Assembly: GCA_902795355.1 (NCBI GenBank)
Contig: CADBKZ010000001.1
Span: 1 to 64,000, forward strand
Length of the DNA stretch: 64,000 bases
Source: an uncultured Ruminococcus sp.
Lineage (GTDB): Bacteria > Bacillota > Clostridia > Oscillospirales > CAG-272
Direction: 5' to 3'
Shown: positions 18,521-27,707 of the stretch, piece after piece
How the letters are laid out: every line of letters starts with the position of its first letter
Numbering within the stretch: the first letter of the stretch is position 1
The notes under the pieces: model-generated
Told to the model about the DNA's origin: nothing
Databases searched by the model: none
What the model saw: only the letters and a program-made list of their open reading frames with translations
Position numbers and translations under genes: made by a program

Positions 18521-20986
18521 ATGACCAATCGCTTTACGCAAAAAGCCCAGAATGTGCTGAACCTTGCGCTCCGCACAGCCTCGCAAATGGGGCATACCTA
18601 TATCGGCTCCGAGCATTTGTTGCTCGGGTTGCTCGCAGAGGAATCCGGCGTTGCCGCGCATTACCTGACCGAGCGCGGAGCCGACGCCGAAAAGATCAAA
18701 GCCGCGGTGGTTCAAATGGCCGGCGTCGGAACCCCCACTCCCCTTTCCGCCGCGGATATGACGCCGCGCACGAAAAATATTATTGAAGCGTCGCTCTATG
18801 AATCGCAACGGAACGGTCAGGATTATATCGGCACCGAGCATCTGCTCCTCGCCCTGCTCGGCGAGGAAGATTGCGTTGCCGTGCGGATCCTCGAAAACCT
18901 CGGCGTTTCCGTAAACGACCTGCGGCAGGATCTTCTGACCTTTCTCGGAAGCGCGGCCTCGGACCGCGAAGCCCGCGCTTCGGGCGGCCGTTTCGGCTCC
19001 GCCGAAGGGGGGCGCGCTCCCGCCGGAACCGACTCCGCGCCCACGTTGAAAAACTTCGGTCGCGACCTGACCGCGCTTGCCAAAGAGGGCAAGATTGACC
19101 CGATTATCGGCCGCGACAGCGAAACCGAACGGGTGATTCAGATTCTCTCCCGCCGTACCAAAAACAACCCCTGCCTGATCGGCGAACCCGGGGTCGGCAA
19201 AACCGCCGTGGTCGAGGGGCTTGCCGAGCGGATCGTTGCGGGCAACGTTCCCGAAAACCTGCGCGGCAAAACCATTGTAACGCTCGACATCGCATCCATG
19301 ATCGCGGGCGCAAAATACCGCGGCGAATTTGAAGAGCGGTTCAAGAACGTGATGGAAGAGGTTCGCAAAAACCCGAATATCATCCTGTTCATCGATGAAA
19401 TTCATACCATCATCGGCGCGGGTGCGGCCGAAGGAGCCGTGGACGCGGCAAACATCATCAAACCCGCGTTGGCGCGCGGCGAAATGCAGGTCATCGGCGC
19501 CACGACCATTACCGAATACCGCAAGCACATCGAAAAGGACGCCGCGCTCGAACGCCGCTTCCAATCGGTAATGGTGGGCGAGCCGACCAAAGAAGAAGCC
19601 GTTCAGATTCTTCGCGGCCTGCGCGATAAATATGAAGCGCACCACAAATTGAAAATTTCGGACGAAGCGATCAATGCCGCCGTCAACCTTTCCTCGCGGT
19701 ATATCGCCGACCGTTTCCTGCCCGACAAGGCGATCGACCTTGTGGACGAGGCGGCCTCGCGCCTGCGCATTTCGGCGCACACTTCCCCCGCCGACCTTAA
19801 AGAGACGGAAGAAAAGCTGAAATCTCTGGCGCATGAAAAAGAAGAAGCCATTTCCGCGCAGGATTTCGAGCGCGCCGCCCGCCTGCGGGACGAGGAGCAG
19901 AAACTGAAAGCCGATTACGACTCCCGCCGCGCCGAATGGGAACGCGCCCGCACCGACAAAGACCTTTCGGTTACAGAGGCGGACATTGCGGACATTGTGA
20001 CCCAATGGACGGGCATTCCCGTGAACCGCCTGCTGGAAGAAGAAAGCGACAAGCTCCTGCACCTTGACGAACTGCTCAAAGCGCGCGTAATCGGGCAGGA
20101 CGACGCCGTAACCGCCGTCAGCCGCGCCATCCGCCGCGGCAGAATGGGGCTGAAAGACCCGAAACGTCCGGTCGGCTCCTTCATCTTCATGGGGCCGACG
20201 GGCATCGGCAAAACCGAGCTTGCCAAGGCTTTGGCCGAGGTTATGTTCGGCGACAGCTCCGCCATGATCCGGCTCGATATGTCCGAATACATGGAGAAGC
20301 ACAGCGTTTCCAAGCTGATTGGTTCGCCCCCCGGATACGTCGGCTACGACGAGGGCGGGCAGTTGACCGAGCAGATCCGCCGCCGCCCCTACTCCGTGGT
20401 GCTGTTCGACGAAATCGAAAAGGCGCACCCCGATGTGTTCAACATTCTTTTGCAGGTGCTGGAAGACGGCGTTCTGACCGACTCGCAGGGACGGCATGTG
20501 GACTTCCGCAACACGATTCTGATTCTGACCTCGAACGTTGGGGCTTCGGAGCTTGCGGCGGCCAAATCGCTCGGGTTTACCTCGGGCGACGTTGCAAAGA
20601 ACGACGCCGAAGCGCGCAAGGAACGCATGATGTCCGCGCTGAAAGGCACGTTCCGCCCCGAATTTCTCAACCGGATTGACGATATTATCATCTTCAACAG
20701 TCTGGGGCAGCCCGAAATCGAATCCATCGCAACGCTGATGCTGCAAGAGGTGGTCAAACGGATCGAGGAACTCGGCATTCACATTCATTTCGACGCCTCG
20801 GTTCCCGCCCTGCTCGCCAAAGAGGGCTTTGACCCCGCCTACGGGGCGCGTCCCCTGCGCCGCGCCGTGGTTCGCTTGGTCGAGGACGCGGTTTCCACCG
20901 AAATGCTCGAAGGAAAGATCCACGCGGGCGACACCGTCAACGCCCGCGCCGAGGATGGCAAACTCGTTTTTGAAAAACAAAGCTGA
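18521..20986 (+). CDS. clpC: ATP-dependent Clp protease ATPase subunit ClpC
   Basis: Hsp100 unfoldase of 821 residues feeding substrates to ClpP. It has an N-terminal double Clp_N repeat (1-150), a first AAA+ domain with Walker [11 protein letters not shown] near 223, a UVR-type middle segment ([15 protein letters not shown] near 445), a second AAA+ domain with [10 protein letters not shown] near 557, and a C-terminal D2-small domain. The UVR middle region separates ClpC from ClpB. RBS AGGTG precedes the ATG. It is the last gene of the CtsR-controlled operon; the MecA-like protein at 48685 is a candidate adaptor. Confidence 0.97.
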   Translation: MTNRFTQKAQNVLNLALRTASQMGHTYIGSEHLLLGLLAEESGVAAHYLTERGADAEKIKAAVVQMAGVGTPTPLSAADMTPRTKNIIEASLYESQRNGQDYIGTEHLLLALLGEEDCVAVRILENLGVSVNDLRQDLLTFLGSAASDREARASGGRFGSAEGGRAPAGTDSAPTLKNFGRDLTALAKEGKIDPIIGRDSETERVIQILSRRTKNNPCLIGEPGVGKTAVVEGLAERIVAGNVPENLRGKTIVTLDIASMIAGAKYRGEFEERFKNVMEEVRKNPNIILFIDEIHTIIGAGAAEGAVDAANIIKPALARGEMQVIGATTITEYRKHIEKDAALERRFQSVMVGEPTKEEAVQILRGLRDKYEAHHKLKISDEAINAAVNLSSRYIADRFLPDKAIDLVDEAASRLRISAHTSPADLKETEEKLKSLAHEKEEAISAQDFERAARLRDEEQKLKADYDSRRAEWERARTDKDLSVTEADIADIVTQWTGIPVNRLLEEESDKLLHLDELLKARVIGQDDAVTAVSRAIRRGRMGLKDPKRPVGSFIFMGPTGIGKTELAKALAEVMFGDSSAMIRLDMSEYMEKHSVSKLIGSPPGYVGYDEGGQLTEQIRRRPYSVVLFDEIEKAHPDVFNILLQVLEDGVLTDSQGRHVDFRNTILILTSNVGASELAAAKSLGFTSGDVAKNDAEARKERMMSALKGTFRPEFLNRIDDIIIFNSLGQPEIESIATLMLQEVVKRIEELGIHIHFDASVPALLAKEGFDPAYGARPLRRAVVRLVEDAVSTEMLEGKIHAGDTVNARAEDGKLVFEKQS

Positions 20987-20997
20987 CCGGAACGCAA

Positions 20998-21029
20998 AAA
21001 AGCTGCGCCGCAATTGCGGCGCAGCTTTT
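20998..21029. terminator. Bidirectional terminator after clpC
   Basis: Perfect 14-bp stem aaaagctgcgccgc / gcggcgcagctttt with an aatt loop. The A and T ends are symmetric, so it also serves the converging lipoprotein gene. Confidence 0.9.
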
Positions 21030-21048
21030 GATTTTCAGTGGAGAACGG

Positions 21049-22866
21049 TCATTTCGTGTAAACGAAGGTGAAGGTCACGTGGTAGATTTCACCGTTCCCG
21101 ACATCACTCTCCGTGTACATAATCACATTCCCATCGCGGAACGAACCGTCGCCTTTTGCTTCTTGAAAACCGTCTACCGGTTCTCCGTTGCTGGTTACGG
21201 ATGTAATTGTCATGTGGAAATCAATGCCGTTGCTCTCTAACGTATAGGTTCCGTATTCGATGATCCCCCCAATGATTATCTGAACGCTTCCATCTTCGCC
21301 AAACACGAGCTGCGCGCCTTGGTTGTATTTTTCTTGCATTTCCAGCGTTTCCTTATCCCATTCATCGCATTTAATCGACTGGAAGGTATAGGTATTCCCC
21401 GCAAGCGGGTCTTTTGGCTTTTGCGGAGCGGTAGCATCCGTGTATTCCGTAGGCAGATCGACCGTCGTCGTGCCGTAGTCATACACGAAAAATTCATAGA
21501 GCCCGTCGGGGTCGCTGATATCGTTGCGCACGCAGGAAATATACGCGATCCTCGTGCCCGCAAACTTGATCGTAACATCCGAAAAGGTCATTGTCCAACC
21601 CGGCTCAAAGGGAGAGTTGGCTTCCAGCCCCGTTCCATGGTAAAGGTAGGCACCAAGGTCGGCATCGTAGGTGAATTGATCGTAGTAATCGGCGAAACTC
21701 GGCAGGATCAGGGTAAAGGCCATATTCGCTTCTGCCTCTTTCAGGTCTCTTGTTTCACGGTAAACAGTACCGTTCATCGGCATATACCCTTCGACGGTTG
21801 TGCCGTCGAGAACACGGAACCACATCTCGTAGTTTACATCTTTCTGCGTCATGATCACATAGACCTTCGGATCCTTGCGATCCATTTCCGCTTTTCGGTA
21901 GGCAACACGTGCATAATGTTCGTTCGTATGTTTGATGGTGCTGTTTGCGAACGCACCGTCGGTGAACGCCGCAAGCCATTCCGCTTCGTTCACTTGATCG
22001 GATTTGAGCGATTTGAAATCGGTGTTTTCCGTCAGCGAAGCGGCAGGATCCGGCTTGATATTCGGAGCGGTAGCATCGGTGAACTCGGTCGGAAGGGTGA
22101 CCGTGGTGGTGCCGTAGTCATAGAACGTATAGGACATGGAGAACTCTTCCTCGCCCATCATTTGGGTCGTGTCCAAGGCGACCAAACGACCGTTCGCGAA
22201 TTTGAGCGTGGTATTTTTCAGGACAACCTCCTGCCCCGCATAGTTGAACGATACCGTATCGGCAATGTAGGCCTTTGCCTCTTCGTTGTAGGTGAACTGC
22301 GACCCGAGGCCGACAAAGGTCGCCGGGAGGGTCGTGGCGGCAGTGAGCCCAGGGAAGCGGCCCTGATACTCCTCTTCCGTCCATTCGGTGCGGTTCCATT
22401 CGCCGTTTTCGGTACGGAAGAAATAATAATAGTGATCTTCCACCTTTGCCACGATCATTTGCATCTTTGTAACGACGTAATCCGAAGCGGTTTCGGAACC
22501 GTCGTCGTTCGTCAAGATGGTACGTCCGAATTGGTACCCTTCGGTGTATATACGGTTGTTGAGAAGGTCAACTTTGGTCTCGATGATAACTTCAATGCCA
22601 TTGGGACTGGACTTTGTTGCGAACGTTACATTGGCGAAGCTTGGGGTCGCCAACGCCACCGCCCATTGGGTTTCGTTCACTTGGGGTTCGGGCTCGGCGG
22701 GCGTTGCGTCGTCGGGCGCCGCGGTGGTCGCGGGCGCCTCTGTGGTGTTGTTGGCGAGGTACTCGGAAATGATCTCCTCGGCGGTCTTATCGCCGCAGGA
22801 TGCCAATGCCAGCATACATGCCGCCGCACATACAAGGGTCAGAAATGCGAGAAAGATCTTTTTCAT
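21049..22866 (-). CDS. Large lipoprotein with duplicated extracellular domain
   Basis: A 605-residue secreted lipoprotein. The signal peptide ends in the lipobox LALASC (Cys24), followed by a Thr/Ala/Pro/Glu-rich linker. Residues ~62-289 and ~291-490 are an internal duplication: each begins QVNExxW, contains SFAN/AFAN and ends YDYGTTTVxLPTEzTDATAP. The last ~115 residues start with the same TF/FxSIK pattern but continue as a different beta-strand domain. RBS GGAG. The family is unknown to me; similar repeat lipoproteins are frequent in gut Clostridia. It is transcribed alone from a promoter with a perfect palindrome at its -35. Confidence 0.8.
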   Translation of the reverse strand: MKKIFLAFLTLVCAAACMLALASCGDKTAEEIISEYLANNTTEAPATTAAPDDATPAEPEPQVNETQWAVALATPSFANVTFATKSSPNGIEVIIETKVDLLNNRIYTEGYQFGRTILTNDDGSETASDYVVTKMQMIVAKVEDHYYYFFRTENGEWNRTEWTEEEYQGRFPGLTAATTLPATFVGLGSQFTYNEEAKAYIADTVSFNYAGQEVVLKNTTLKFANGRLVALDTTQMMGEEEFSMSYTFYDYGTTTVTLPTEFTDATAPNIKPDPAASLTENTDFKSLKSDQVNEAEWLAAFTDGAFANSTIKHTNEHYARVAYRKAEMDRKDPKVYVIMTQKDVNYEMWFRVLDGTTVEGYMPMNGTVYRETRDLKEAEANMAFTLILPSFADYYDQFTYDADLGAYLYHGTGLEANSPFEPGWTMTFSDVTIKFAGTRIAYISCVRNDISDPDGLYEFFVYDYGTTTVDLPTEYTDATAPQKPKDPLAGNTYTFQSIKCDEWDKETLEMQEKYNQGAQLVFGEDGSVQIIIGGIIEYGTYTLESNGIDFHMTITSVTSNGEPVDGFQEAKGDGSFRDGNVIMYTESDVGNGEIYHVTFTFVYTK

Positions 22867-22944
22867 ATTGTCTCCTTTTTTCTTTTGCGGAAGGTACCGC
22901 TTTATTATGATGAACGGATTCAAGGAGCCGTTAATCTATACAAT

Positions 22945-22985
22945 ATTATAACATACCCTCCCCCCCTATTTGTCAATATTGACAA
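22945..22985 (-). promoter_or_regulatory. Lipoprotein-gene promoter with 16-bp palindrome
   Basis: TATAAT (22945-22950) and TTGACA (22971-22976) on the minus strand, separated by 20 nt that include a G-rich run. The -35 is embedded in the perfect palindrome TTGTCAATATTGACAA (22970-22985). The long spacer suggests the promoter needs an activator or is weak; the palindrome is a candidate operator. The rest of 22867-23198 holds only the aminotransferase leader. Confidence 0.65.
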
Positions 22986-23198
22986 TATACAAAAAATATT
23001 TATCTTTTTTCACTCTTTTTGGCAAAAAACGAGCAATGCAAGGGGAATGGATCGAAAACGCATGGAAAACGCGGGTTTGATCGATCATCCCCATTTGGCA
23101 GAAAGCGGGTGGATTCTTTCTTTTTTTACCTGAACCGATCGCTCCGTTCCGGCATATCCTTTCAGTACGGGGAACCACCCCGCGGAAAGGAAGCCGCC

Positions 23199-24056
23199 AT
23201 GAAAACTCTCGGGTATTATAACGGGGTTGCGGAAGAGGCCGAAAAGCTCCGCATTCCCGCGCTCGACCGCGCCTGCTATTTCGGCGACGGGGTCTATGAT
23301 GTTACATACAGCCGCAACTACCGCATTTTCGCCATGGAAGAACACATTGCCAACCTGTTCCGCAGTGCGGCCGCCGTGGAAATGGAACCGCGGATTACGC
23401 CGGACGAGGCAGCCGCACTGCTCCGCGATCTGGTTGCGCGCATGGATACGGGCGAAAACCGGATTTACATACAGTTTTCCCGCGGAACGGCCCCGCGGGC
23501 GCACGCGTTCCCGCATGGAGAATCGCGCCCCAACCTCTTGGTTCTGATCTTCCCCGCCGCCGTTCGCGATCCCTACCGCCCCATGCGCTGCATTACGCGC
23601 CCCGACACCCGCTTTTTCCATTGCAACGTCAAGTCTCTCAATCTCCTGCCGAACGTGCTGGCGAGCGAGGCCGCCGAACGCGCGGGAGCGGACGAATGCA
23701 TTCTGCACCGCAACGGCGTTGTTACCGAGTGCGCCCATTCCAACGTTTCCATTCTGCTGGGCGGAACGCTCCTGACCCACCCCGCCAACGAACGGATCTA
23801 CGCGGGCACGGGGCGGGCGCACCTGCTTTCGCTCTGCCGAGCGGTCGGCATTCCTGTGGAAGAAAAGACCTACACGCTGGAAGAGCTGAAAAAGGCCGAT
23901 GAAATTCTCGTAACGTCCGCTTCCGTTTTCTGCGCGCCGGTACTCGAATTGGACGGCGAGCCGGTGGGCGGCGGACGCCCCGAGCTTGTTCGCGCTTTGC
24001 AGGACGCCCTGACCGACCGCTATCTGAAAGAAACAAACGCTCCGTCTCCCGTATAA
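23199..24056 (+). CDS. Class IV PLP aminotransferase, D-amino acid transaminase-like
   Basis: A 285-residue fold-type IV enzyme. Visible marks are the FGDGVYDVTYS motif, the PLP-binding lysine in NVKSLNLLPN, the CILHRNGVVTECAHSN segment with its conserved Glu, and NERIYAGTGR. The pattern matches D-alanine/D-amino acid aminotransferase (Dat), which would supply D-Ala or D-Glu for peptidoglycan. Branched-chain aminotransferase and aminodeoxychorismate lyase are the alternatives. RBS GGAAAGGAAG. No convincing promoter was found upstream. Its stop codon lies inside the following terminator stem. Confidence 0.8.
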   Translation: MKTLGYYNGVAEEAEKLRIPALDRACYFGDGVYDVTYSRNYRIFAMEEHIANLFRSAAAVEMEPRITPDEAAALLRDLVARMDTGENRIYIQFSRGTAPRAHAFPHGESRPNLLVLIFPAAVRDPYRPMRCITRPDTRFFHCNVKSLNLLPNVLASEAAERAGADECILHRNGVVTECAHSNVSILLGGTLLTHPANERIYAGTGRAHLLSLCRAVGIPVEEKTYTLEELKKADEILVTSASVFCAPVLELDGEPVGGGRPELVRALQDALTDRYLKETNAPSPV

Positions 24057-24099
24057 AACAAAGCGGAGAGCTTCCAAAGAAAGCTCTCCGCTTTGTTTT
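24055..24099. terminator. Bidirectional terminator between the aminotransferase and ohrR
   Basis: A 19-bp perfect stem (24055-24073 / 24081-24099) with a 7-nt loop and A4/T4 ends. The left arm begins within the aminotransferase stop codon. Confidence 0.9.
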
Positions 24100-24107
24100 A
24101 TAACGCG

Positions 24108-24548
24108 TTATGATTGCTCCGCAAAATACCCGAGAAGCTTATGGAGCGTTTGGTAAAGGGTCAACGCCTCGTCCGCTTCCAGCCGGATGCACCCCGCAAC
24201 CTGCTCGGGAATCCGCACGGCCGCCTCGCGGAGCGACATTCCCGCCTCGGTAACTTCCGCAATCAGCAGGCGTTCGTCCTCTTTGCATCTCTCGCGCGTA
24301 ATGTACCCCTTGCTCTCCAACGCTTTGAGAACCGGCGTCAGCGTTCCGCTGTCGAGAAAGAGTTTCTTCCCGAGGTCGCGGACGCTGACCGACCGCTGTT
24401 CCCAGAACACCATCATGGCGATATACTGCGTGTAGGTCAGCCCCAATTCGGACAGATACGGATGGTACCGTTTTACCACTTCCCTTGCCGCCGCATAAAG
24501 CGGAAAGCAAAGTTGATTTTCCAATTTCAAAGCGTCGTATTTCGCCAT
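24108..24548 (-). CDS. OhrR-type MarR-family peroxide sensor/repressor
   Basis: A 146-residue winged-helix regulator. The N-terminal LENQLCFPLYAAAREV segment carries the single reactive cysteine in the same context as Bacillus OhrR, and LTYTQYIAMMVFWE, LFLDSGTLTPVLKALE and ERCKEDER match the OhrR wing and recognition helix. OhrR proteins lose DNA binding when this Cys is oxidised by organic hydroperoxides. It is the last gene of gpx-TSCPD-ohrR, and no ohr gene is in the window, so the peroxidase genes are the likely targets. The start at 24548 has AAGGAAG. Confidence 0.9.
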   Translation of the reverse strand: MAKYDALKLENQLCFPLYAAAREVVKRYHPYLSELGLTYTQYIAMMVFWEQRSVSVRDLGKKLFLDSGTLTPVLKALESKGYITRERCKEDERLLIAEVTEAGMSLREAAVRIPEQVAGCIRLEADEALTLYQTLHKLLGYFAEQS

Positions 24549-24573
24549 TGTGCGTTTCTTCCTTTCTTCGCGT

Positions 24574-24834
24574 TCAGGCCGCGTGCGTTTCGTTATACGC
24601 CGCGCGAACCGCCTTTGCAAGCTGATCGGCGCAAGAGGTGGGGCGGCGGCCGCAGGTGTTGCCGAGAAGATATTCTTCAATCTTCTCCACCGTCCATCCG
24701 TCCACCAGCTTGGCAATGGCTTTCAGGTTTCCGTTGCACCCGCCGTAAAACACGATGTTGGTGATGATATGATCATTGATGTCGAAGCTGATCACCTGCG
24801 AGCAGGTCATCTCGGTTTTGTATTCGTAGTGCAT
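24574..24834 (-). CDS. TSCPD-domain protein
   Basis: An 86-residue protein of the small TSCPD family, with the conserved GGCNGNLKAI and TSCADQLA segments and three cysteines (CSQ, GGCNG, NTCG) besides the TSC one. The same domain occurs at the end of vitamin-B12-dependent ribonucleotide reductases, but the free-standing form has no established function. Its ATG overlaps the gpx stop (TGATG), and the RBS GGAGG lies in the last codons of gpx, so translation is coupled to a peroxidase and followed by ohrR. Confidence 0.8.
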   Translation of the reverse strand: MHYEYKTEMTCSQVISFDINDHIITNIVFYGGCNGNLKAIAKLVDGWTVEKIEEYLLGNTCGRRPTSCADQLAKAVRAAYNETHAA

Positions 24835-25376
24835 CAAAGCGCCTCCTCAACTTTTGCTTTCACTTTCTTCATATTCTCCGTAGGCTCAAACCGCGCAACG
24901 ATCTCGCCCTCGCGGTTGATCAGGAATTTGGTGAAATTCCATTTCACATTGCCGTTGTTTTTGTAGTCCTTATCCATTTTTTTCACTGCGGAACCGAGAA
25001 TCAGCCCCATGGGGCCTGCATGGAAGCCCTCGAACTTGGTGTTCTCGGAAAGATACCGGAAAAGCGGATCCGCGTTCTCTCCCAAAACGTCAATTTTGGA
25101 GAACTGCGGGAATGTGATGCCGAAGCGACCCGTGCAGAAAGAATGGATCTCCTCGTCGCTCCCCGGGGCCTGCTCGGCAAATTGGTTGCAGGGGAAATCG
25201 AGAATTTCCAACCCGTCCTTCTGATGTTCCTCGTAAAGATCCTGCAATTCATCATACTGCGGGGTAAAGCCGCAACCCGTTGCGGTGTTGACGATTAAAA
25301 GGACCTTTCCCCTGTAATCCGCGAGAGATACCTCGCTCCCATCCTGCGCTTTTACCTTGAAATCATAGACCGACAT
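24834..25376 (-). CDS. Glutathione peroxidase-family thiol peroxidase (copy 1)
   Basis: A 180-residue GPx-fold peroxidase using Cys instead of selenocysteine ([11 protein letters not shown]), with catalytic Gln in DFPCNQF and Trp in KWNFTKF. Bacterial Cys-GPx enzymes mostly use thioredoxin as reductant and reduce organic hydroperoxides. The start at 25376 has GGGAGGAAAC. It is the first gene of gpx-TSCPD-ohrR, driven by a full-consensus promoter with dyads just after the -10. Copy 2 is at 57597-58070 and has the same operator. Confidence 0.95.
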   Translation of the reverse strand: MSVYDFKVKAQDGSEVSLADYRGKVLLIVNTATGCGFTPQYDELQDLYEEHQKDGLEILDFPCNQFAEQAPGSDEEIHSFCTGRFGITFPQFSKIDVLGENADPLFRYLSENTKFEGFHAGPMGLILGSAVKKMDKDYKNNGNVKWNFTKFLINREGEIVARFEPTENMKKVKAKVEEAL

Positions 25377-25403
25377 GTTCGTTTCCTCCCGATAAATTTG
25401 ATT

Positions 25404-25432
25404 AAATTCAATTGAGTTCAATTGATTTCAAT
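25404..25432 (-). promoter_or_regulatory. Candidate OhrR operator of gpx copy 1
   Basis: Two overlapping dyads: attga-tt-tcaat (25421-25432) and caattga-gt-tcaattg (25409-25424). On the minus strand 25423-25404 reads AATTGAACTCAATTGAATTT, identical to the site at 57562-57581 before the other gpx. It starts 3 nt after the -10, covering the transcription start. Confidence 0.75.
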
Positions 25433-25435
25433 GTC

Positions 25436-25464
25436 ATTATATCATACGGAACCGCGTTTGTCAA
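25436..25464 (-). promoter_or_regulatory. gpx copy 1 promoter
   Basis: Full consensus TTGACA (25459-25464), 17-nt spacer, TATAAT (25436-25441) with an extended TATGA. Confidence 0.9.
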
Positions 25465-25513
25465 CCCTTTTTTTTTAAAAAAGCGAAAATTCCATCAAAT
25501 ACCTTTGTCAGCA

Positions 25514-25545
25514 CACGGCGCACGGCAGACTTGCCGTGCGCCGTG
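25514..25545. terminator. Hairpin after ispH-rpsA
   Basis: Perfect 14-bp stem cacggcgcacggca / tgccgtgcgccgtg with a 4-nt loop, 20 nt after the gene. There is no immediate T run on the minus strand, so it may end transcription poorly or protect the 3' end. Confidence 0.55.
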
Positions 25546-25564
25546 GTGTTGCCGTTTGGTCAGA

Positions 25565-27706
25565 TCACTCCTGCGCGGGAGTCTCTTCCGCGGGGGCATC
25601 CTCTGCCGGAGCTTCCTCAACCGGAGCTTCCTCGGCCGGAGCTTCCTCAACAGGGGTTTCTTCCGCCGGAGCTTCCTCGGCAACGGTCTCCTCGGCGGGA
25701 GCCGCTTCCTCGGCATAGGCTTCCGCTTCGGCGGCGGCCGCCTGCTCTTCCAGAAGCGCGCGGATAGAGAGGCTTACCTTATGGTTCTCCTCGTCAATGT
25801 CCACAATGCGCGCGTCGACTACCTGCCCGACCGAAAGAACCTCGCCCGGGTTGGCAATGCGGTGCATGGCAATGCGGGAAACATGAATCAATCCGTCCAC
25901 GCCGTCCACAATTTCGGCAAACGCGCCGAAAGGCTGAATGTTGACAATTTTGACCGACGCAATATCCCCAACGGCATACTGCGCTCTGAAAATGTTCCAC
26001 GGGTTGTCCGCCTCGGTTTTATAGCCGAGGGAAATGCGTTTCTTTTCGGCGTCGAAGCTCTTGACGAACACATTGATATGATCGCCCACGGAAACGACCT
26101 TGGCCGGATTGCCGATTCTCTTCCACGAAAGCTCGCTGACATGAACCATTCCGTCAACGCCCGCGCCGAGGTCAACGAACGCGCCGTAGGAAGTCAGACT
26201 TCTGACAACGCCCTCGTAAACCTTTCCAACCTCGATTTCCGCCCAGAACTCGGCTTCCTGCGCGCGCTTTTCCTCGCGCAGAACCTGACGGATGGAACCG
26301 ATGGCCTTTTTGCCCTGCTGTTTGATCTCGATGATGCGGTAGCGAACGTCGCTCCCCACCAGCGCGGTCAGGTCGCCGTCCTTCGGAACGCCCGTTTGAG
26401 AAGCGGGAACGAACACGCGGCTCGCATTGCAGAAAATAACCACGCCGCCCTTCACCGCCTCGGCAACTTTGCCTTCCAGAACGGTTTTGGCTTCGTATGC
26501 CGCAACAATGTTCTGCCAATTGCGGTCGGCGTCCACCCTCTTCTTGGAGAGCTCCGCAACGCCTTCCACATCGCTGACGCGGATTACGAACGCCTCGATT
26601 TCATCGCCTTTCTTGAATGTTTCCGTCAACTTCAAGGCAGGATCGTCGGATATCTGATCCGCTTTGATGTAGCCTGTAACGCTTGTTCCGAGGTCGAGCT
26701 GCAATTCAGCATCCGACACTTGCGTAACGGTTCCGGTAACGACGTCTCCTATATTCAAAGTTGAGCACTGCTCTTCCAGCATTTGTTCGAAATTCTCTTG
26801 GATTTCGCTCATGGTTTTATATACCTCCTCTATTTCATTGCGCGGCGTGGAAGCGCCGGCAACAATTCCGATATGATGTGCGCCGGATAAAAGTCCGGCA
26901 TCGAGTTCCGCCGCGCCCGCGATCCAAACGGTTCGCGCGCAGTTCGCGCGGCAGATCTCGTACAGTTTCGCCGTATTGGAGCTTTCCCTGCCGCCGATTA
27001 CAACCACGGCGTCGCACATGCGCGAAAGCTCGGACGCTTCGTTCTGCCGCGAATCGGTAACATTACATATTGTATCAAAAATTACGGCGTTTGTATATAG
27101 TTTTTTGATAATTTCCTGACTTTTTTGCCAATTGCCCAAATTCAGGGTCGTTTGGGCGACCATTACGGGCTTTTTTTTGGTGATTTTGACGTTTCCCGCG
27201 GGGGACAGCGCGTGTTCAAGCTCCTCGGCCGATGAAAAAACATATTTCTCACCGTTGAAATAGCTCATAATTCCGACAACCTCGGGATGCCGCGCCGCGC
27301 CGATTAAGAGAAACACATTCTCGGGCAAGCTGTTTTCCATGGCCACCGTATGGATTTTTTTGACATACGGGCAGGTGCAATCGATCCACCGGAAATGCGG
27401 GTTTTCGGCGCAGGTTTCCAAAACGGCCTGCGTTCCGCGCGGAATGCCGTGCGCCCGCACCAAAACGGTTACGGGGTGCGCCTCGTCGGCTTTTTCGGCC
27501 AATGCGGGCAAGTCCGCCTCGCTCACGGTAACGACCCCGCGCCGCAGCAGCGATTCGTTATAAACCTCGTTGTGGATCAGATGCCCGAGCGTGCAAACGG
27601 TCTCCCCCGCCCTCGCGTTTGCGAGCGCTTCTTCCAGCCGGTCGGTCGCCCGTTTGACGCCAAAGCAGAACCCTGCGTGCTTCGCAACGGTAATGCGCGG
27701 AGCCAT
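25565..27706 (-). CDS. IspH (HMB-PP reductase) fused to ribosomal protein S1
   Basis: A 713-residue fusion. The first ~280 residues are 4-hydroxy-3-methylbut-2-enyl diphosphate reductase, with the three 4Fe-4S cysteines in GFCFGV, DCTCPYV and TICNVT; this is the last MEP-pathway step. After a linker come four S1 RNA-binding repeats (the third, VGKVYEGVVRSLTSYGAFVDLG, is the most typical). The last ~60 residues are Ala/Glu/Pro only. This fusion is known in Clostridia. The start at 27706 is 1 nt after the cmk stop; the RBS is weak, so coupling with cmk is likely. Confidence 0.92.
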   Translation of the reverse strand: MAPRITVAKHAGFCFGVKRATDRLEEALANARAGETVCTLGHLIHNEVYNESLLRRGVVTVSEADLPALAEKADEAHPVTVLVRAHGIPRGTQAVLETCAENPHFRWIDCTCPYVKKIHTVAMENSLPENVFLLIGAARHPEVVGIMSYFNGEKYVFSSAEELEHALSPAGNVKITKKKPVMVAQTTLNLGNWQKSQEIIKKLYTNAVIFDTICNVTDSRQNEASELSRMCDAVVVIGGRESSNTAKLYEICRANCARTVWIAGAAELDAGLLSGAHHIGIVAGASTPRNEIEEVYKTMSEIQENFEQMLEEQCSTLNIGDVVTGTVTQVSDAELQLDLGTSVTGYIKADQISDDPALKLTETFKKGDEIEAFVIRVSDVEGVAELSKKRVDADRNWQNIVAAYEAKTVLEGKVAEAVKGGVVIFCNASRVFVPASQTGVPKDGDLTALVGSDVRYRIIEIKQQGKKAIGSIRQVLREEKRAQEAEFWAEIEVGKVYEGVVRSLTSYGAFVDLGAGVDGMVHVSELSWKRIGNPAKVVSVGDHINVFVKSFDAEKKRISLGYKTEADNPWNIFRAQYAVGDIASVKIVNIQPFGAFAEIVDGVDGLIHVSRIAMHRIANPGEVLSVGQVVDARIVDIDEENHKVSLSIRALLEEQAAAAEAEAYAEEAAPAEETVAEEAPAEETPVEEAPAEEAPVEEAPAEDAPAEETPAQE
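25571..25706 (-). repeat. Imperfect 18-nt tandem repeats encoding the acidic tail
   Basis: Variants of cggagcttcctc with 6-nt changes recur about every 18 nt and encode EEAPAE/EEAPVE/EETPVE hexads at the C-terminus of the IspH-S1 fusion. The number of copies is likely to vary between strains. Confidence 0.75.
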
Positions 27707-27707
27707 A

